A DNA stretch of 64,000 nucleotides from Acidobacteriota bacterium (GTDB lineage: Bacteria; Acidobacteriota; Blastocatellia; RBC074): the NCBI GenBank assembly GCA_016715865.1, contig JADJXM010000012.1:1-64000 (forward strand). The letters are read 5' to 3'. How positions within the stretch are numbered: position 1 is the stretch's first letter; the number at the start of each line of letters is the position of its first letter. Below, piece by piece: positions 44,606 to 59,398 of this stretch. The position numbers and the translations under genes were made by a program. The notes below the pieces were generated by a model that saw only the letters and a list, made by a program, of their open reading frames with translations, was not told where the DNA came from and searched no databases.

Positions 44606-45265
<660 letters not shown>

Positions 45266-45295
45266 GTCGAACTGTCGCGGGTTTAATCAACATAC

Positions 45296-45940
45296 ATGAA
45301 ATCTTTCATTTTTAGTGTCGGCGGCGCGCTCAAATCTCTGCAGGCGATGCTGGTGGGATTTGGCGCGCTTGGCATATTTGCCATTGCTTTACTGGATGCG
45401 GGGATGATTCCGCTGCCCGGCGGGCCCGATGTTGTACTCATGACGCTGTCGCATCTGAACAACTCGATGATGCCGGTCTATGTGCTGGCCGCAACGCTCG
45501 GGTCAACGCTGGGATGCCTTTTTCCATACTACATCGGAGTCAAGACCGGCGAGGCAGCTCTGCGCAGGTTCAGTCCGGAGAAGCGGGCACGGGTCTCGGC
45601 ATTGATCGATCGATACGATCTGTGGGCGATGCTGGTCGGGGCGGTGCTGCCGCCGCCGTTTCCGTTCAAGATCTTCCTGATCACGGCCGGCGTCTTCAGA
45701 ATGAATGTCTGGAGGTTTCTGTTTGCGCTTCTCATCGGTCGAATCATGAGGTACGGCCTTGAAGGATGGATGGCTGTCCGCTATGGCGAACAGGCGATGA
45801 CGATGTTCAAGCAGCACTATCCAAAGATCGGCCTGGCGATTGCCGGTGTCATCATCCTGATCGTTCTCATCAACACTCTCTGCACGCGCCGGAATAAGTC
45901 CGATGACCTGAATGACGGTGAATTGAGAATCGCCGAGTGA
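45296..45940 (+). CDS. VTT-domain (DedA/YqaA-like) membrane protein 2
   Basis: 214 residues, with several membrane helices, the VTT core GAVLPPPFPFKIFLITAGVFRMNVWRFLFAL and an amphipathic C-terminal tail. It is a tandem paralogue of the preceding gene. Identity is clear in the VTT core but low elsewhere, so the duplication is old. The following spacer contains an unusually long repeat block. Confidence 0.85.
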   Translation: MKSFIFSVGGALKSLQAMLVGFGALGIFAIALLDAGMIPLPGGPDVVLMTLSHLNNSMMPVYVLAATLGSTLGCLFPYYIGVKTGEAALRRFSPEKRARVSALIDRYDLWAMLVGAVLPPPFPFKIFLITAGVFRMNVWRFLFALLIGRIMRYGLEGWMAVRYGEQAMTMFKQHYPKIGLAIAGVIILIVLINTLCTRRNKSDDLNDGELRIAE

Positions 45941-45946
45941 TCAGAG

Positions 45947-46171
45947 TAGTTTCCAGTAGGGAAGTTTCCAGTAGGAGAAGTTTCCAGTTTCGAGTAGGGA
46001 AGTTTCCAGTATTCTGGACTGATCAAGTTAATTCCACTGGCAATGTTTTTATTGTGACTGACAGCAAACGCTAAAGATGCAACTGGAAACTTCCCCACTG
46101 GAAACTTCCCCACTCGAAACTTCCCCCACTGGAAACTGGAAACTTCTCCTACTGGAAACTTCTCCCCTGGA
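45947..46171. repeat. Extended GTTTCCA/TGGAAAC repeat block
   Basis: Left tracts (GTTTCCAGTAGGGAAGTTTC and similar, 45947-46014) and right tracts (ACTGGAAACTTCCCCACTGG and similar, 46081-46171) are complementary, each with four to six copies of the unit. It separates the convergent VTT2 and lhgO-like genes and should act as a strong bidirectional terminator. Internal spacers (AGTAGGGA, GGAGA) vary, showing decay. Confidence 0.8.
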
Positions 46172-46177
46172 AACTAT

Positions 46178-47284
<1,107 letters not shown>

Positions 47285-47289
47285 ATCGA

Positions 47290-48072
47290 TCAGGAATGCG
47301 GAAGACTGATTCTTTCGACGCGTTCGGCTCGACCGGAAAGCTCGTCGATGTCGATGAGCAGGCCGTTGAGCCTGATGGCGCCGTTGCTCGGCTCGAATTT
47401 CGGAGCGATGCCGCGCAGAAAACGTTCGATGACGATCTCGGTCTGCATGCCGATGACACCGTCGTGCGGGCCTGTCATGCCGAGGTCGGTCAGATATGCG
47501 GTTCCTCCCGGGAGGATCTGCTCATCGGCCGTCTGGACGTGTGTGTGCGTCCCGACCACGGCGCTGACCCTGCCGTCAAGGTAACGGCCCATCCCCATTT
47601 TTTCTGATGTTGTTTCGGCGTGCATGTCGACGAGGATGATCTTTGTCGTACCGTCGAGGCCGGTCAGCTGGGTGTCCGCGGCGCGAAACGGGTCGTCGCT
47701 CGGAGGCATAAAGACCCTGCCCTGCAGATTGATTACAGCCGCATTGACTCCCTTGATCTTTCCCGTCCACCGGCCGCGACCGGGAACTCCGGGAGCGTAA
47801 TTGGCCGGGCGGAGCAGCCGTGGCTCTCCCTCGATGTAATCGAGGATCTCTTTCTTATCAAAGATGTGATTGCCGCTGGTCATGACATCCACCCCGGCGG
47901 CGAAAAGATCCTCGGCGATCCGTGGAGTGATTGAAAATCCGGCAGCCGCATTCTCAACATTTGAGATGACGAAATCTATTTCTCTTTCGGATCGCAGGTC
48001 CTGCAGTCGTTCTTCCAAAACCCGACGACCGGCGCGCGCCATCGTATCGCCGGTCATCAAAACTCGTATCAT
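47290..48072 (-). CDS. ymdB: YmdB family metallophosphoesterase
   Basis: 260 residues of the TIGR00282 type: MIRVLMTGDTMARAGRRVL, SNVENAAAGFSI, DVMTSGNHIFDK (metal-binding Asn/His), ILVDMHAETTSEKMGMGRYLDGRVSAVVGTHTHVQTADEQILPGGTAYLTDLGMTGPHD. YmdB proteins act on cyclic nucleotides such as 2',3'-cAMP or on phosphates. It is transcribed with the lhgO-like gene. The region upstream on the same strand is gene-free and hairpin-rich. Confidence 0.93.
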   Translation of the reverse strand: MIRVLMTGDTMARAGRRVLEERLQDLRSEREIDFVISNVENAAAGFSITPRIAEDLFAAGVDVMTSGNHIFDKKEILDYIEGEPRLLRPANYAPGVPGRGRWTGKIKGVNAAVINLQGRVFMPPSDDPFRAADTQLTGLDGTTKIILVDMHAETTSEKMGMGRYLDGRVSAVVGTHTHVQTADEQILPGGTAYLTDLGMTGPHDGVIGMQTEIVIERFLRGIAPKFEPSNGAIRLNGLLIDIDELSGRAERVERISLPHS

Positions 48073-48540
<468 letters not shown>

Positions 48541-49104
48541 ATGGGGATACAAGCAACACAGATACGCAAAGGGATGGTCGTTTTGCACAACGGGCAGCCT
48601 CACAGGGTGGTGGAATTTCATCACCACACGCCGGGCAACCTGCGAGCCATGGTGCAAACAAAGATGCGAAATCTCAGATCGGGGACGACGACTGAGCATC
48701 GTTTCCGGTCGACAGATGATGTCGAGCGTGTCATCCTCGATGATCACGAGATGACCTATCTCTACAACGACGGCAACACCTATTATTTCATGAACACCGA
48801 GACGTATGAGCAGATCGAGCTGAGTGCAGATGATCTGGGAGACGCGACTGGTTACCTGTTGCCTGAAACCATCATCAACGTTCAGTTCTATGAAGGGGCG
48901 CCGATCGGCATCGATATCCCGCCGACAGTCGATCTGGTGGTGGTCGAGACCGAACCCGAAGTCAAGGGTGCAACGGTAAGCAACGTTGGAAAACCTGCAA
49001 AGCTGGAAACGGGGATCACGATTCAGGTTCCCGCCTTTATCAAGCAGGGCGACAAGATCCGCGTCGATACGAACGAAGGCCGCTACATGGAGCGCGCCAA
49101 GTGA
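48541..49104 (+). CDS. efp: Elongation factor P
   Basis: 187 residues, complete EF-P: KOW-like domain I (GMVVLHNGQPHRVVEFHHHTPGNLRAMVQTKMRNL), OB domain II (FRSTDDVERVILDD) and domain III (TVDLVVVETEPEVKGATV...GAFIKQGDKIRVDTNEGRYMERAK). It relieves ribosome stalling at polyproline. The tip that carries K34 or R32 in other bacteria reads TPGNLRA here (N33), so the usual lysine or arginine modification is not available. AAGGAG lies 11 nt before the ATG. waaA starts 7 bp after its stop. Confidence 0.96.
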   Translation: MGIQATQIRKGMVVLHNGQPHRVVEFHHHTPGNLRAMVQTKMRNLRSGTTTEHRFRSTDDVERVILDDHEMTYLYNDGNTYYFMNTETYEQIELSADDLGDATGYLLPETIINVQFYEGAPIGIDIPPTVDLVVVETEPEVKGATVSNVGKPAKLETGITIQVPAFIKQGDKIRVDTNEGRYMERAK

Positions 49105-49111
49105 CCGAAAT

Positions 49112-50437
<1,326 letters not shown>

Positions 50438-50441
50438 GATC

Positions 50442-51515
50442 ATGGTCGAATCCCCATTGCTTCGAAGGCTGATCTATCTGCCCGCGCAACTCTATCGCCT
50501 GGCGGTCGAAACGCGTCTCTTCCTTTATCGCAGAAAGATACTCAAATCATACCGACTGAATGCTCCCGTCATCAGCGTCGGAAATCTGACTGTCGGGGGG
50601 ACAGGCAAGACCCCCTGCGTGGCCTTCATCGCCGGCCTTTTGCGGGATGAGGGCCTGAGCGTGGCTATCCTGAGCCGCGGATACAAGCGTAAAAGTTCGG
50701 GAATTGTCGAGGTGTCGAATGAGGACCGGATACTCACTGGCCCGGTTGAAGCAGGGGATGAGCCGTTTCTGCTGGCGCAATCGTGCCCTGGCGTCCGCGT
50801 CATCGTCGACAGCGATCGATACGCCGCCGGTCGCTGGATCGAACAGCGCGCCGCCATCGATCTTTTCATCCTCGACGACGGGTTCCAGCACGCGAGACTG
50901 GCCAGGGACCTCAACCTGTTGCTGGTCGACGCGACCGAGCCTCTTGAAGACGCACGCATGGTTCCACTCGGACGCCTCAGGGAGCCGCTTGCCGGGATGG
51001 ACCGGGCCGATGCTCTCATCGTCACTCGCAGTGACAGGCCATTCGACAGGGCTTCTCTCGAAGCCGTGATTGCAGCCTGCGTCCGGCCCGGAACACCCAT
51101 CTTCCACGCCCGGCACGAGATATCCGGGTTCATCAGGCTCGGCGCCGATTCGTCGAAACTTCTCTCAGTGTTCTCGATTGCCGGCCCTGTGGCTGCGCTC
51201 TCAGGAATCGCCAGACCAGATAACTTCATCACCGATCTCGCTGCGCTGGGAATGCAGATCGTTCTGCGACGCGATTATCCGGACCATCATCGATACACTT
51301 CAGCCGAGGTTCGTGATTTCGTTGAAGCGGCTCGAAAATCCGGGGCGATGACGGTCGTGACTACCGAAAAGGACGCGGCCAATCTGCCCGCTGAGGCGCT
51401 CGCCGATCTTTCGCTTCCTGTCTATGCCGCACGAATTGCTTTTCGATGTGATGAAGAACCCGCTCTTTCCGCGTTGCTGCTCAAATCAGTAACTGATGTT
51501 ACGCAGAGACAATGA
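50442..51515 (+). CDS. lpxK: Tetraacyldisaccharide 4'-kinase
   Basis: 357 residues from ATG 50442. Walker A VGNLTVGGTGKTP is followed by ILSRGYKRKSSG, FILDDGFQHARLARDLNLLLVDATEP and GRLREPLAGMDRADALIVTR. It phosphorylates lipid A disaccharide at the 4' position at the inner membrane. It is directly downstream of waaA and likely co-transcribed. A GTG at 50427 is in frame but would overlap waaA. Confidence 0.95.
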   Translation: MVESPLLRRLIYLPAQLYRLAVETRLFLYRRKILKSYRLNAPVISVGNLTVGGTGKTPCVAFIAGLLRDEGLSVAILSRGYKRKSSGIVEVSNEDRILTGPVEAGDEPFLLAQSCPGVRVIVDSDRYAAGRWIEQRAAIDLFILDDGFQHARLARDLNLLLVDATEPLEDARMVPLGRLREPLAGMDRADALIVTRSDRPFDRASLEAVIAACVRPGTPIFHARHEISGFIRLGADSSKLLSVFSIAGPVAALSGIARPDNFITDLAALGMQIVLRRDYPDHHRYTSAEVRDFVEAARKSGAMTVVTTEKDAANLPAEALADLSLPVYAARIAFRCDEEPALSALLLKSVTDVTQRQ

Positions 51516-51682
51516 TCGGAAATTGCTTGACTTGTTCTGAACCCGCGAAGCCCCGGGCTGTATTCTCTCGCCTGCGTCGCAGGCTCAGGAAGTCTCGGAG
51601 AAGAACCCGAGTATTGGCGAGTTCGTGCGTGGTATAATTCACTCGTCCGTCCAAACGCATCGCCCAATCAACGGAGCTGGTC

Positions 51683-53598
<1,916 letters not shown>

Positions 53599-53859
53599 AG
53601 CTGTTTTACCCGGCGCGAATATAGCAATGCGCCAGTGGGCTGTCAATTTATTAGTTTTCCGCGCATGATTGGTCTCTCAAGCGCACATTAGTGAGCTTGC
53701 ACTGAACAGGTGCATCAAGTATCTTACACCGCAAATAGTGGTGCCCCTATGCTTGTGCTTTTGCAAATGCTTGTACTTAGCTGGATGAGTGTTGAATCGA
53801 TCAACAGATTGGATGGAATTACCTGTCCCGGCGGACAATTGTCACTGTATCCTTGATCA

Positions 53860-54570
53860 ATGCTAATCGAAGATCTGATCAGAGAATATGGTTTGTGGGC
53901 GGTTTTCTTCGGCGTCATGCTGGAAGGCGACCTGACCCTGCTGTTTGCCGGAGTCCTGGCCCATTACGGACTATTCAGCTTCAGCGAGGCACTGCTCACC
54001 GGAACGATCGGCGGATTTGTCGGCGATTCCATCAGCTATTTGATCGGCTATACCGGAAAAAAACGGATCAAGGACAGCAATTTCTATCAAACTGCTCAGC
54101 CCAGACTCGAACGACTTTGCGCCCGCTTCGGAATCTATTCGATCTTTCTCGTCAAATATATATACGGGTTACGCACAGCCAGCGCTGTCTTCTGGGGATT
54201 TGCGCATATGCGTTTTCGTCGTTTCGGCCCGCTCACTGTGGCCAGTTGCGCCCTCTGGTCGCTGGTTCTTGTCGGCGCGGGCAATTTCTTCAGCGGAGCG
54301 ATCGGCGTTATCATAGGCGAAGTCCAGCGCATCGGATACCTCCTTTTGCTCGCCCTTATCATCGCCAGCTTCGTCGCGCTCATGCTCTATTTGACCGAGC
54401 GTTATGTGATCGCCCGTCGAGTTCCCGAAATGGAACCGCCGCTGCTCCATGACACGCTCCATCACCCCTTCCAGGAAAAACACGATCGGATCGAAAAGCC
54501 TGATCATGTCGAGGTCGACTGCTCCAAGGTCTATGTCGAACCCGAACGCAAAAGGGCCGGCGAACGCTGA
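53860..54570 (+). CDS. DedA family (VTT) membrane protein
   Basis: 236 residues with the DedA features LFFGVMLEGDLTLLFAGVLAHYGLFSFSEALLTGTIGGFVGDSISYLIGY (E.D and FGD motif), GIYSIFLVKYIYGLRTASAVFWGFAHMRFRRFGPLTV and several membrane helices. It is a third member of the VTT group in the window, more DedA-like than the pair at 44.6-45.9 kb. It is probably a lipid-carrier or ion transporter. A GC-rich hairpin overlaps its stop. No SD was seen. Confidence 0.88.
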   Translation: MLIEDLIREYGLWAVFFGVMLEGDLTLLFAGVLAHYGLFSFSEALLTGTIGGFVGDSISYLIGYTGKKRIKDSNFYQTAQPRLERLCARFGIYSIFLVKYIYGLRTASAVFWGFAHMRFRRFGPLTVASCALWSLVLVGAGNFFSGAIGVIIGEVQRIGYLLLLALIIASFVALMLYLTERYVIARRVPEMEPPLLHDTLHHPFQEKHDRIEKPDHVEVDCSKVYVEPERKRAGER

Positions 54571-54578
54571 CCCGGCCC
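54554..54578 (+). terminator. Hairpin over the DedA stop codon
   Basis: GGGCCGG (54554-54560) and CCGGCCC (54572-54578) enclose an 11-nt loop. There is no T-run after it, so termination is uncertain. Confidence 0.4.
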
Positions 54579-54906
54579 ATCCCAAACGACTATTCTCTCC
54601 TTCTCACCTGAACATCCCATTTGAGCCCGTTAATTCCGGGCACAGCGTTTGCACTTGATTTGAAATTGAAGTGATCAAGCAAGATTCTCAGGATGCTCTG
54701 TGACCGTCACGGCGCGAGGTTGTAGCTGGATCTTTAGATCAATATGAAACGTTGCAGCCTGTTTCCTGCTGATTTTGCTCAGATTTTTTAATTGACAGGC
54801 GTTTCGACCGGTAGTTGCAGGCTAAAGATTGCTTGTGGATATTTTCGCATTTCATGGGGAAATATCCCAATGTAACCGACTAATAAATACTAATTGGACG
54901 CGGGCA
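54571..54906. other. Spacer between the DedA and Gfo/Idh genes
   Basis: 336 bp without a recognisable gene. A TTGACA is present at about 54793, but no well-spaced -10 follows at 17 bp. A short frame runs from 54829 into the Gfo/Idh gene but lacks family sequence before the real start at 54907. No repeat of the families seen elsewhere was found. Confidence 0.4.
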
Positions 54907-56178
54907 ATGAAAAACGACAGATTTGACAGAAGAGATTTTTTGAAGACGGCGACGGCAGGTTTTGCGTTACTGTTGACCGAAGAAGAGCTTCGGGCGGCAG
55001 GTGCAATCCAGGACGATCCGATTCCCGGGCCTCCGCTTAAGATTGGCGTGATTGGAGCCGGATTATGGGGGCGCGATATTCTGACGACCTTATCGCGACA
55101 GCCGGCCGCGCAGGTGACGGCGATCAGCGATATTTACGAACCATATTTAAAGAAAGGGCTGGAAGTTGCTCCGAAAGCCTCGGGACAGGCGGATTACCGT
55201 CGTCTGATCGAGTCGCCTGAAGTCGAGGCCGTAGTCGTGGCGACGCCAACTCATCAGCACAAGGAGATCGTCCTGGCGGCCCTGCAGGCGGGCAAGCACG
55301 TCTATTGCGAAGCTCCGCTGGCGAATACGGTTGAAGATGCCCGGGCCATTGCACAGGCAGCCCTGCAAGTCCCAAAACAGGTCTTTCAGGCCGGTTTGCA
55401 GGGACGTTCGAATCCTCTCTATCGGCACGTGCTTCAATTCGTCAAGACCGGAGTACTGGGCAATGCCGCCTATGTCACGGCTCAATGGAACAAGAAGCAG
55501 AGCTGGCGGCGTGTTGCGCCGACGCCGGAGCGTGAAAAAGAGATGAACTGGCGGCTCAGTCACAAGACGGCGGCCGGGCTCATCGGCGAAATCGGCCTGC
55601 ATCAACTGGACCTGATCAACTGGTACCTCGGCGGTCTGCCGGCAGCTGTTCAGGGATTCGGCAGCATCACCAACTGGAACGACGGTCGCGAAGCGCCTGA
55701 TACGATTCAGACCATCTTTGAATATCCCGCCGGAGTTCGCGCCGTTTACACCTCGACGCTGACCAGTTCCTTCAGCGATTCCTTCACCACATTCCAGGGC
55801 AGCAACAGCAGTCTGATCATGCGCGAGAAGCGCTCCTGGATGGTCAAGGAGGCCGATTCGGCGCTCCTCGGCTGGGAGGTATACGCCCGCAAGGAAACGG
55901 TCCATAACGAAACCGGCATCGCCATGGTCGCCGATGCCACCAAACTGATAGAAGAAGGAAAAGAACCCGGCAAGGAAGGACCGGTCGAACCGGCGAAAGA
56001 CTCGCTCAATATGGCGTTCGAGTACTTCATTCGCAGCATTCGCGCGGGTGACAAACCGGTTTGCGATCCGAAGGTCGGCTATCAGGCTACGGTAATCGGG
56101 ATCAAGGCCAATGAAGCGATCTTATCAGGCGCCCGTGTCGTTCTCGACTCGGCGCTCTTCGAGCTGAAACAATCATAA
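54907..56178 (+). CDS. Tat-exported Gfo/Idh/MocA family oxidoreductase 1
   Basis: About 423 residues from ATG 54907. It starts with a Tat signal DRFDRRDFLKTATAGFALLL and then has a Rossmann-like NAD(P) domain (KIGVIGAGLWGRDILTTL, about 38-56), VVATPTHQHKEIVLAALQAGKHVYCEAPLANTVEDA, EIGLHQLDLINWYLGG and the Gfo/Idh C-terminal sheet. It would oxidise or reduce a sugar or cyclitol outside the cytoplasm. The next gene is a paralogue 12 bp away. Confidence 0.85.
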   Translation: MKNDRFDRRDFLKTATAGFALLLTEEELRAAGAIQDDPIPGPPLKIGVIGAGLWGRDILTTLSRQPAAQVTAISDIYEPYLKKGLEVAPKASGQADYRRLIESPEVEAVVVATPTHQHKEIVLAALQAGKHVYCEAPLANTVEDARAIAQAALQVPKQVFQAGLQGRSNPLYRHVLQFVKTGVLGNAAYVTAQWNKKQSWRRVAPTPEREKEMNWRLSHKTAAGLIGEIGLHQLDLINWYLGGLPAAVQGFGSITNWNDGREAPDTIQTIFEYPAGVRAVYTSTLTSSFSDSFTTFQGSNSSLIMREKRSWMVKEADSALLGWEVYARKETVHNETGIAMVADATKLIEEGKEPGKEGPVEPAKDSLNMAFEYFIRSIRAGDKPVCDPKVGYQATVIGIKANEAILSGARVVLDSALFELKQS

Positions 56179-56190
56179 GGAGACGAAATC

Positions 56191-57498
56191 ATGAATTCAG
56201 GCGAAAAGAAAAGCGATATATCACGACGAGATTTCATTAAAACAACCGGAGTCACTACTGCCGGTCTTGCTGCCGGATCGCTTGTTACTGCCGGGGCCCC
56301 TGCGGTGTTTGCTGATGCCAAAGCTTACAGTCGCATTCTCGGCGCCAATGACCGCCTCAGCTATGGGTTTATTGGTGTCGGCGGTATGGGCTTCAAGCAT
56401 CTGACAATCATCAATGATTTCGCTCCGACGGAGAATCTGGAGATTCTTGGCGTATGCGATGTCTTCGACAAGTTCCGCCTGCGTGCGCAGGAGAAAGCCG
56501 CACTTCCGGATGAGAAGTCTCATCTGGATTACCGGAGAGTGCTCGACAACAAGGACATCGATGTTGCCGTGATCGCCACGCCGGATCACTGGCACAGCCG
56601 CATTGCCATCGATGCCATGAAAGCGGGCAAACACATCTATGTCGAAAAACCGATGACCCGCACTATGGACGAGGCCTTCAAGGTCTATGAAACAGCGAAG
56701 CAGACCAATCGCTGGGTGCAGGTCGGGTCGCATGGGTGCAGCGATCCGAAATGGCACAAAGCGCGTGAAATCGTCAGCGAGGGAAGGCTCGGTCGCATGC
56801 TCTGGGCTCAGGGCAGCTATTGCCGCAACAACAAGAAGGGTGAATGGAATTATGCCCTCGATCCTGACGCCACCGAACAGACCGTCAATTGGAAGATGTG
56901 GCAGGGCAATGCCTCGAAGGTCGCCTGGAGTCCCGAGCGTTTCTTCCGGTGGCGCAAATACTGGGATTATGCCAACGGCATCATCGGTGACCTTTGGCCG
57001 CACCGCCTGCATCCGCTTATGCTGGCAATGAACCTGAACGAATATCCGAAGAGTGTCGCTTGCATGGGCGGGATTCTCTGCGACACCGACAAGGGACGCG
57101 GAGAACCGCGCGAGGTCGCCGACACGACTCTGCTGACGGTCGAATTCCCGAGCGGTCCGATGATCTTCCTGGCGGGCGCCACGGTCAATGAGCGCGGAAT
57201 CGAGGATATCATCCGCGGCCAGAAGGCAGATCTGCTCTTCGGCGGCGGCAAAGTGCAGGTTCTGCCCGAACGCCCATTCGTCGAAGAGGTCGAACCGAAG
57301 GATGAAACGCCGCCGGATTCTGGCGAAACTCACGCGAAACATCAGAAGAACTTTATCGACAGTCTGCGCGCCAACAAGGCGCCGAATTGCGATATCGAAC
57401 TGGCGATCCGCGTCCAGGCTGTTGTCTCGATGGCCGAAGAGTCATATCGCCGCGGCAAGATGGTTCACTTTGATTCAATCAGGCAGCGAATGGCCTGA
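56191..57498 (+). CDS. Tat-exported Gfo/Idh/MocA family oxidoreductase 2
   Basis: 435 residues; AAGGAGA is about 10 nt before the ATG. Tat signal ISRRDFIKTTGVTTAGLAAGSLVTAGAPAV, then YGFIGVGGMGFKHLTIINDF (NAD-binding), VAVIATPDHWHSRIAIDAMKAGKHIYVEKPMTRTMDEA, WNYALDPDATEQTVNW and a C-terminal GGKVQVLPERPF region. It is co-transcribed with the preceding paralogue. A strong terminator follows. Confidence 0.9.
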   Translation: MNSGEKKSDISRRDFIKTTGVTTAGLAAGSLVTAGAPAVFADAKAYSRILGANDRLSYGFIGVGGMGFKHLTIINDFAPTENLEILGVCDVFDKFRLRAQEKAALPDEKSHLDYRRVLDNKDIDVAVIATPDHWHSRIAIDAMKAGKHIYVEKPMTRTMDEAFKVYETAKQTNRWVQVGSHGCSDPKWHKAREIVSEGRLGRMLWAQGSYCRNNKKGEWNYALDPDATEQTVNWKMWQGNASKVAWSPERFFRWRKYWDYANGIIGDLWPHRLHPLMLAMNLNEYPKSVACMGGILCDTDKGRGEPREVADTTLLTVEFPSGPMIFLAGATVNERGIEDIIRGQKADLLFGGGKVQVLPERPFVEEVEPKDETPPDSGETHAKHQKNFIDSLRANKAPNCDIELAIRVQAVVSMAEESYRRGKMVHFDSIRQRMA

Positions 57499-57527
57499 AT
57501 TCTGTCTCCATTTTTTCTGATTGAACC

Positions 57528-57566
57528 GGAAAAAGGGCAGCGGACTTGTCCGCGTGCCCTTTTTCC
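57528..57566 (+). terminator. Strong stem-loop terminator after the Gfo/Idh operon
   Basis: GGAAAAAGGGCA (57528-57539) pairs with TGCCCTTTTTCC (57555-57566), with an inner CGGAC/GTCCG stem. It ends in a T-rich arm, as expected for an intrinsic terminator. Confidence 0.8.
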
Positions 57567-57621
57567 GTCATAAGGATCGAGTTGGAAGCCCGTGATGACG
57601 GAATGAAAGGAATCAAAACTG

Positions 57622-58551
57622 ATGGCTCATGTTCCGGCGGTGGCGCTCTCGCTGAAGGCCATGGCAACGCGATTCGAGCTGTTGCTCTATGGCGACGATC
57701 CGACAAGGCTCCGTGCCGCCGGTGAGGAGGCGCTCGGCGAGATCGAACGCCTGGAATCGCAGCTCAGCTTTTATCGCTCTGACAGCGAAGTCCGTTGGAT
57801 CAATCAGCGTGCAGCTTTTCAACCCGTCCGCATCGATCCGAGATTGTTTCGATTATTGGAGAAGTGCGCTGAGCTGACGACCGCCACCGATGGAGCATTC
57901 GACATCACCGTCGGCCCGCTCATGCGCGCCTGGAAATTCGTCGGGGAAGGCGGCGCGATGCCATCCCGGGAGGATCTCGAGGCCGCACGCGAGCGGTCCG
58001 GTATGCACCTGATTTCATTCGATGAAGATACCTTCTCGATCAGCTTTGCTCGTCCCGGGGTTGAGATCGATCTGGGCGGTTACGGCAAGGGGTACGCGAT
58101 CGAACGGGCAGTTGAGCTGCTGCGCGAGAATGGAGTCAAATCAGCTTTACTGCACGGCGGGACAAGTTCGGTTTATGGCATTGGCACGCCTGCAAAAGGA
58201 AAATCCTGGAAGGTCGCGCTCAGCCGGCCTTTTCCCGCTGATCCCGACCCGCCGGTGGCCACGCTCGACGATCGCGCCCTCTCGGTCTCCGCCGTTCATG
58301 GCAAGTCTTTCGATGCCGGTGGAAGACAATACGGTCACGTCATCGATCCGCGTACAGGCCGTCCTGTCAGCCGTGCACTCGCCGCAGCTGTCGCCGGCCA
58401 GTCACCCTCTGTCTGCGAAGCGCTCTCAAAGGCCCTTCTCGTCCATGGCCCGGCCTGGCTTATTGCTCTTGAAGAGCGATTTCCGGGCTATCAGGCATCC
58501 GTCGCTTTTCTGAATGACGTCGATGTGATCGAACAATCTGGGAATTTTTAA
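57622..58551 (+). CDS. apbE: FAD:protein FMN transferase, ApbE-like
   Basis: 309 residues. ApbE signatures: ALSLKAMATRFELLLYG, EIERLESQLSFYRSDSEVRWIN, DGAFDITVGPLMRAWKF, ISFARPGVEIDLGGYGKGYAIERAV, GGRQYGHVIDPRTGRPV and VAGQSPSVCEALSKALLVHG. It moves FMN from FAD to a threonine of membrane flavoproteins such as Nqr or Rnf subunits. There is no obvious signal peptide, unlike many family members. AAAGGA lies upstream of the ATG. Confidence 0.9.
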   Translation: MAHVPAVALSLKAMATRFELLLYGDDPTRLRAAGEEALGEIERLESQLSFYRSDSEVRWINQRAAFQPVRIDPRLFRLLEKCAELTTATDGAFDITVGPLMRAWKFVGEGGAMPSREDLEAARERSGMHLISFDEDTFSISFARPGVEIDLGGYGKGYAIERAVELLRENGVKSALLHGGTSSVYGIGTPAKGKSWKVALSRPFPADPDPPVATLDDRALSVSAVHGKSFDAGGRQYGHVIDPRTGRPVSRALAAAVAGQSPSVCEALSKALLVHGPAWLIALEERFPGYQASVAFLNDVDVIEQSGNF

Positions 58552-58560
58552 TAGAAGATA

Positions 58561-58663
<103 letters not shown>

Positions 58664-58707
58664 TGGAGATAAGTAGAAAGTAGAAAGTATAAAGTAAAAA
58701 GTCAAAT

Positions 58708-59157
58708 TTAAAGGATGCTGTTGTCAAACCGGTCTTGAGTAATATTGTGCGATTGATCCCTGATTTGCTGCTCTCTAACCAGCCAAAGCAACTCCTCATC
58801 ACTGCATGGCATGGCGCGATAGGAGGGGAGAACCCCAGCCAGGCTCGGCTCAGTCACGATTCGGTCGGCCGGCACGAATACCGGGACACCGCCCATACCC
58901 GGGGCGCTTCTGATCTCATGCAGCATCTGCTCGATCAGCTCCGGCCCTGAATCCAAAATCACTATGTCCTGCCTTGATCGACAAAACCTCTTCAACTCTT
59001 CCTGCGTCGAAGCTCTGCTGATTTTCAATCCCCTGTCGCCGATGGCGGCGCTGAAATACTCCATCCTCTCCTGCATGTCCGAGACCAGCAATAGATTGCA
59101 GATTTGAGACTGGACCTTGAATTTTTGCGGATAACGACTTTGACTCGGTGATAACAT
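58708..59157 (-). CDS. Small receiver-like protein without the usual output domain
   Basis: 149 residues; AAGGAG lies 8 nt before the ATG. From residue 19 it reads like a receiver fold: ICNLLLVSDMQERMEYFSAAIGDRGLKISRASTQEELKRF, then IVILDSGPELIEQMLHEIRSAPGMGGVPVFVPADRI. The acidic pair at the first strand and the phosphoacceptor position (VILDSG, D68 region) are partly kept, but the conserved lysine of the last strand is absent. It may be a pseudo-receiver that works without phosphorylation. No partner was recognised. Confidence 0.55.
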   Translation of the reverse strand: MLSPSQSRYPQKFKVQSQICNLLLVSDMQERMEYFSAAIGDRGLKISRASTQEELKRFCRSRQDIVILDSGPELIEQMLHEIRSAPGMGGVPVFVPADRIVTEPSLAGVLPSYRAMPCSDEELLWLVREQQIRDQSHNITQDRFDNSIL

Positions 59158-59283
59158 ATTTCGGCTCCTTGATACTTCATGACAACATTTCCTGACGGAT
59201 GGCGATCAAATTCGCATATACAAAATCCCTCAGGGCCTCTCTGTTATTCCCACCGTTTTTAGTTGATTGGGGCGGCTGAAAAC

Positions 59284-59393
<110 letters not shown>

Positions 59394-59398
59394 ATACG

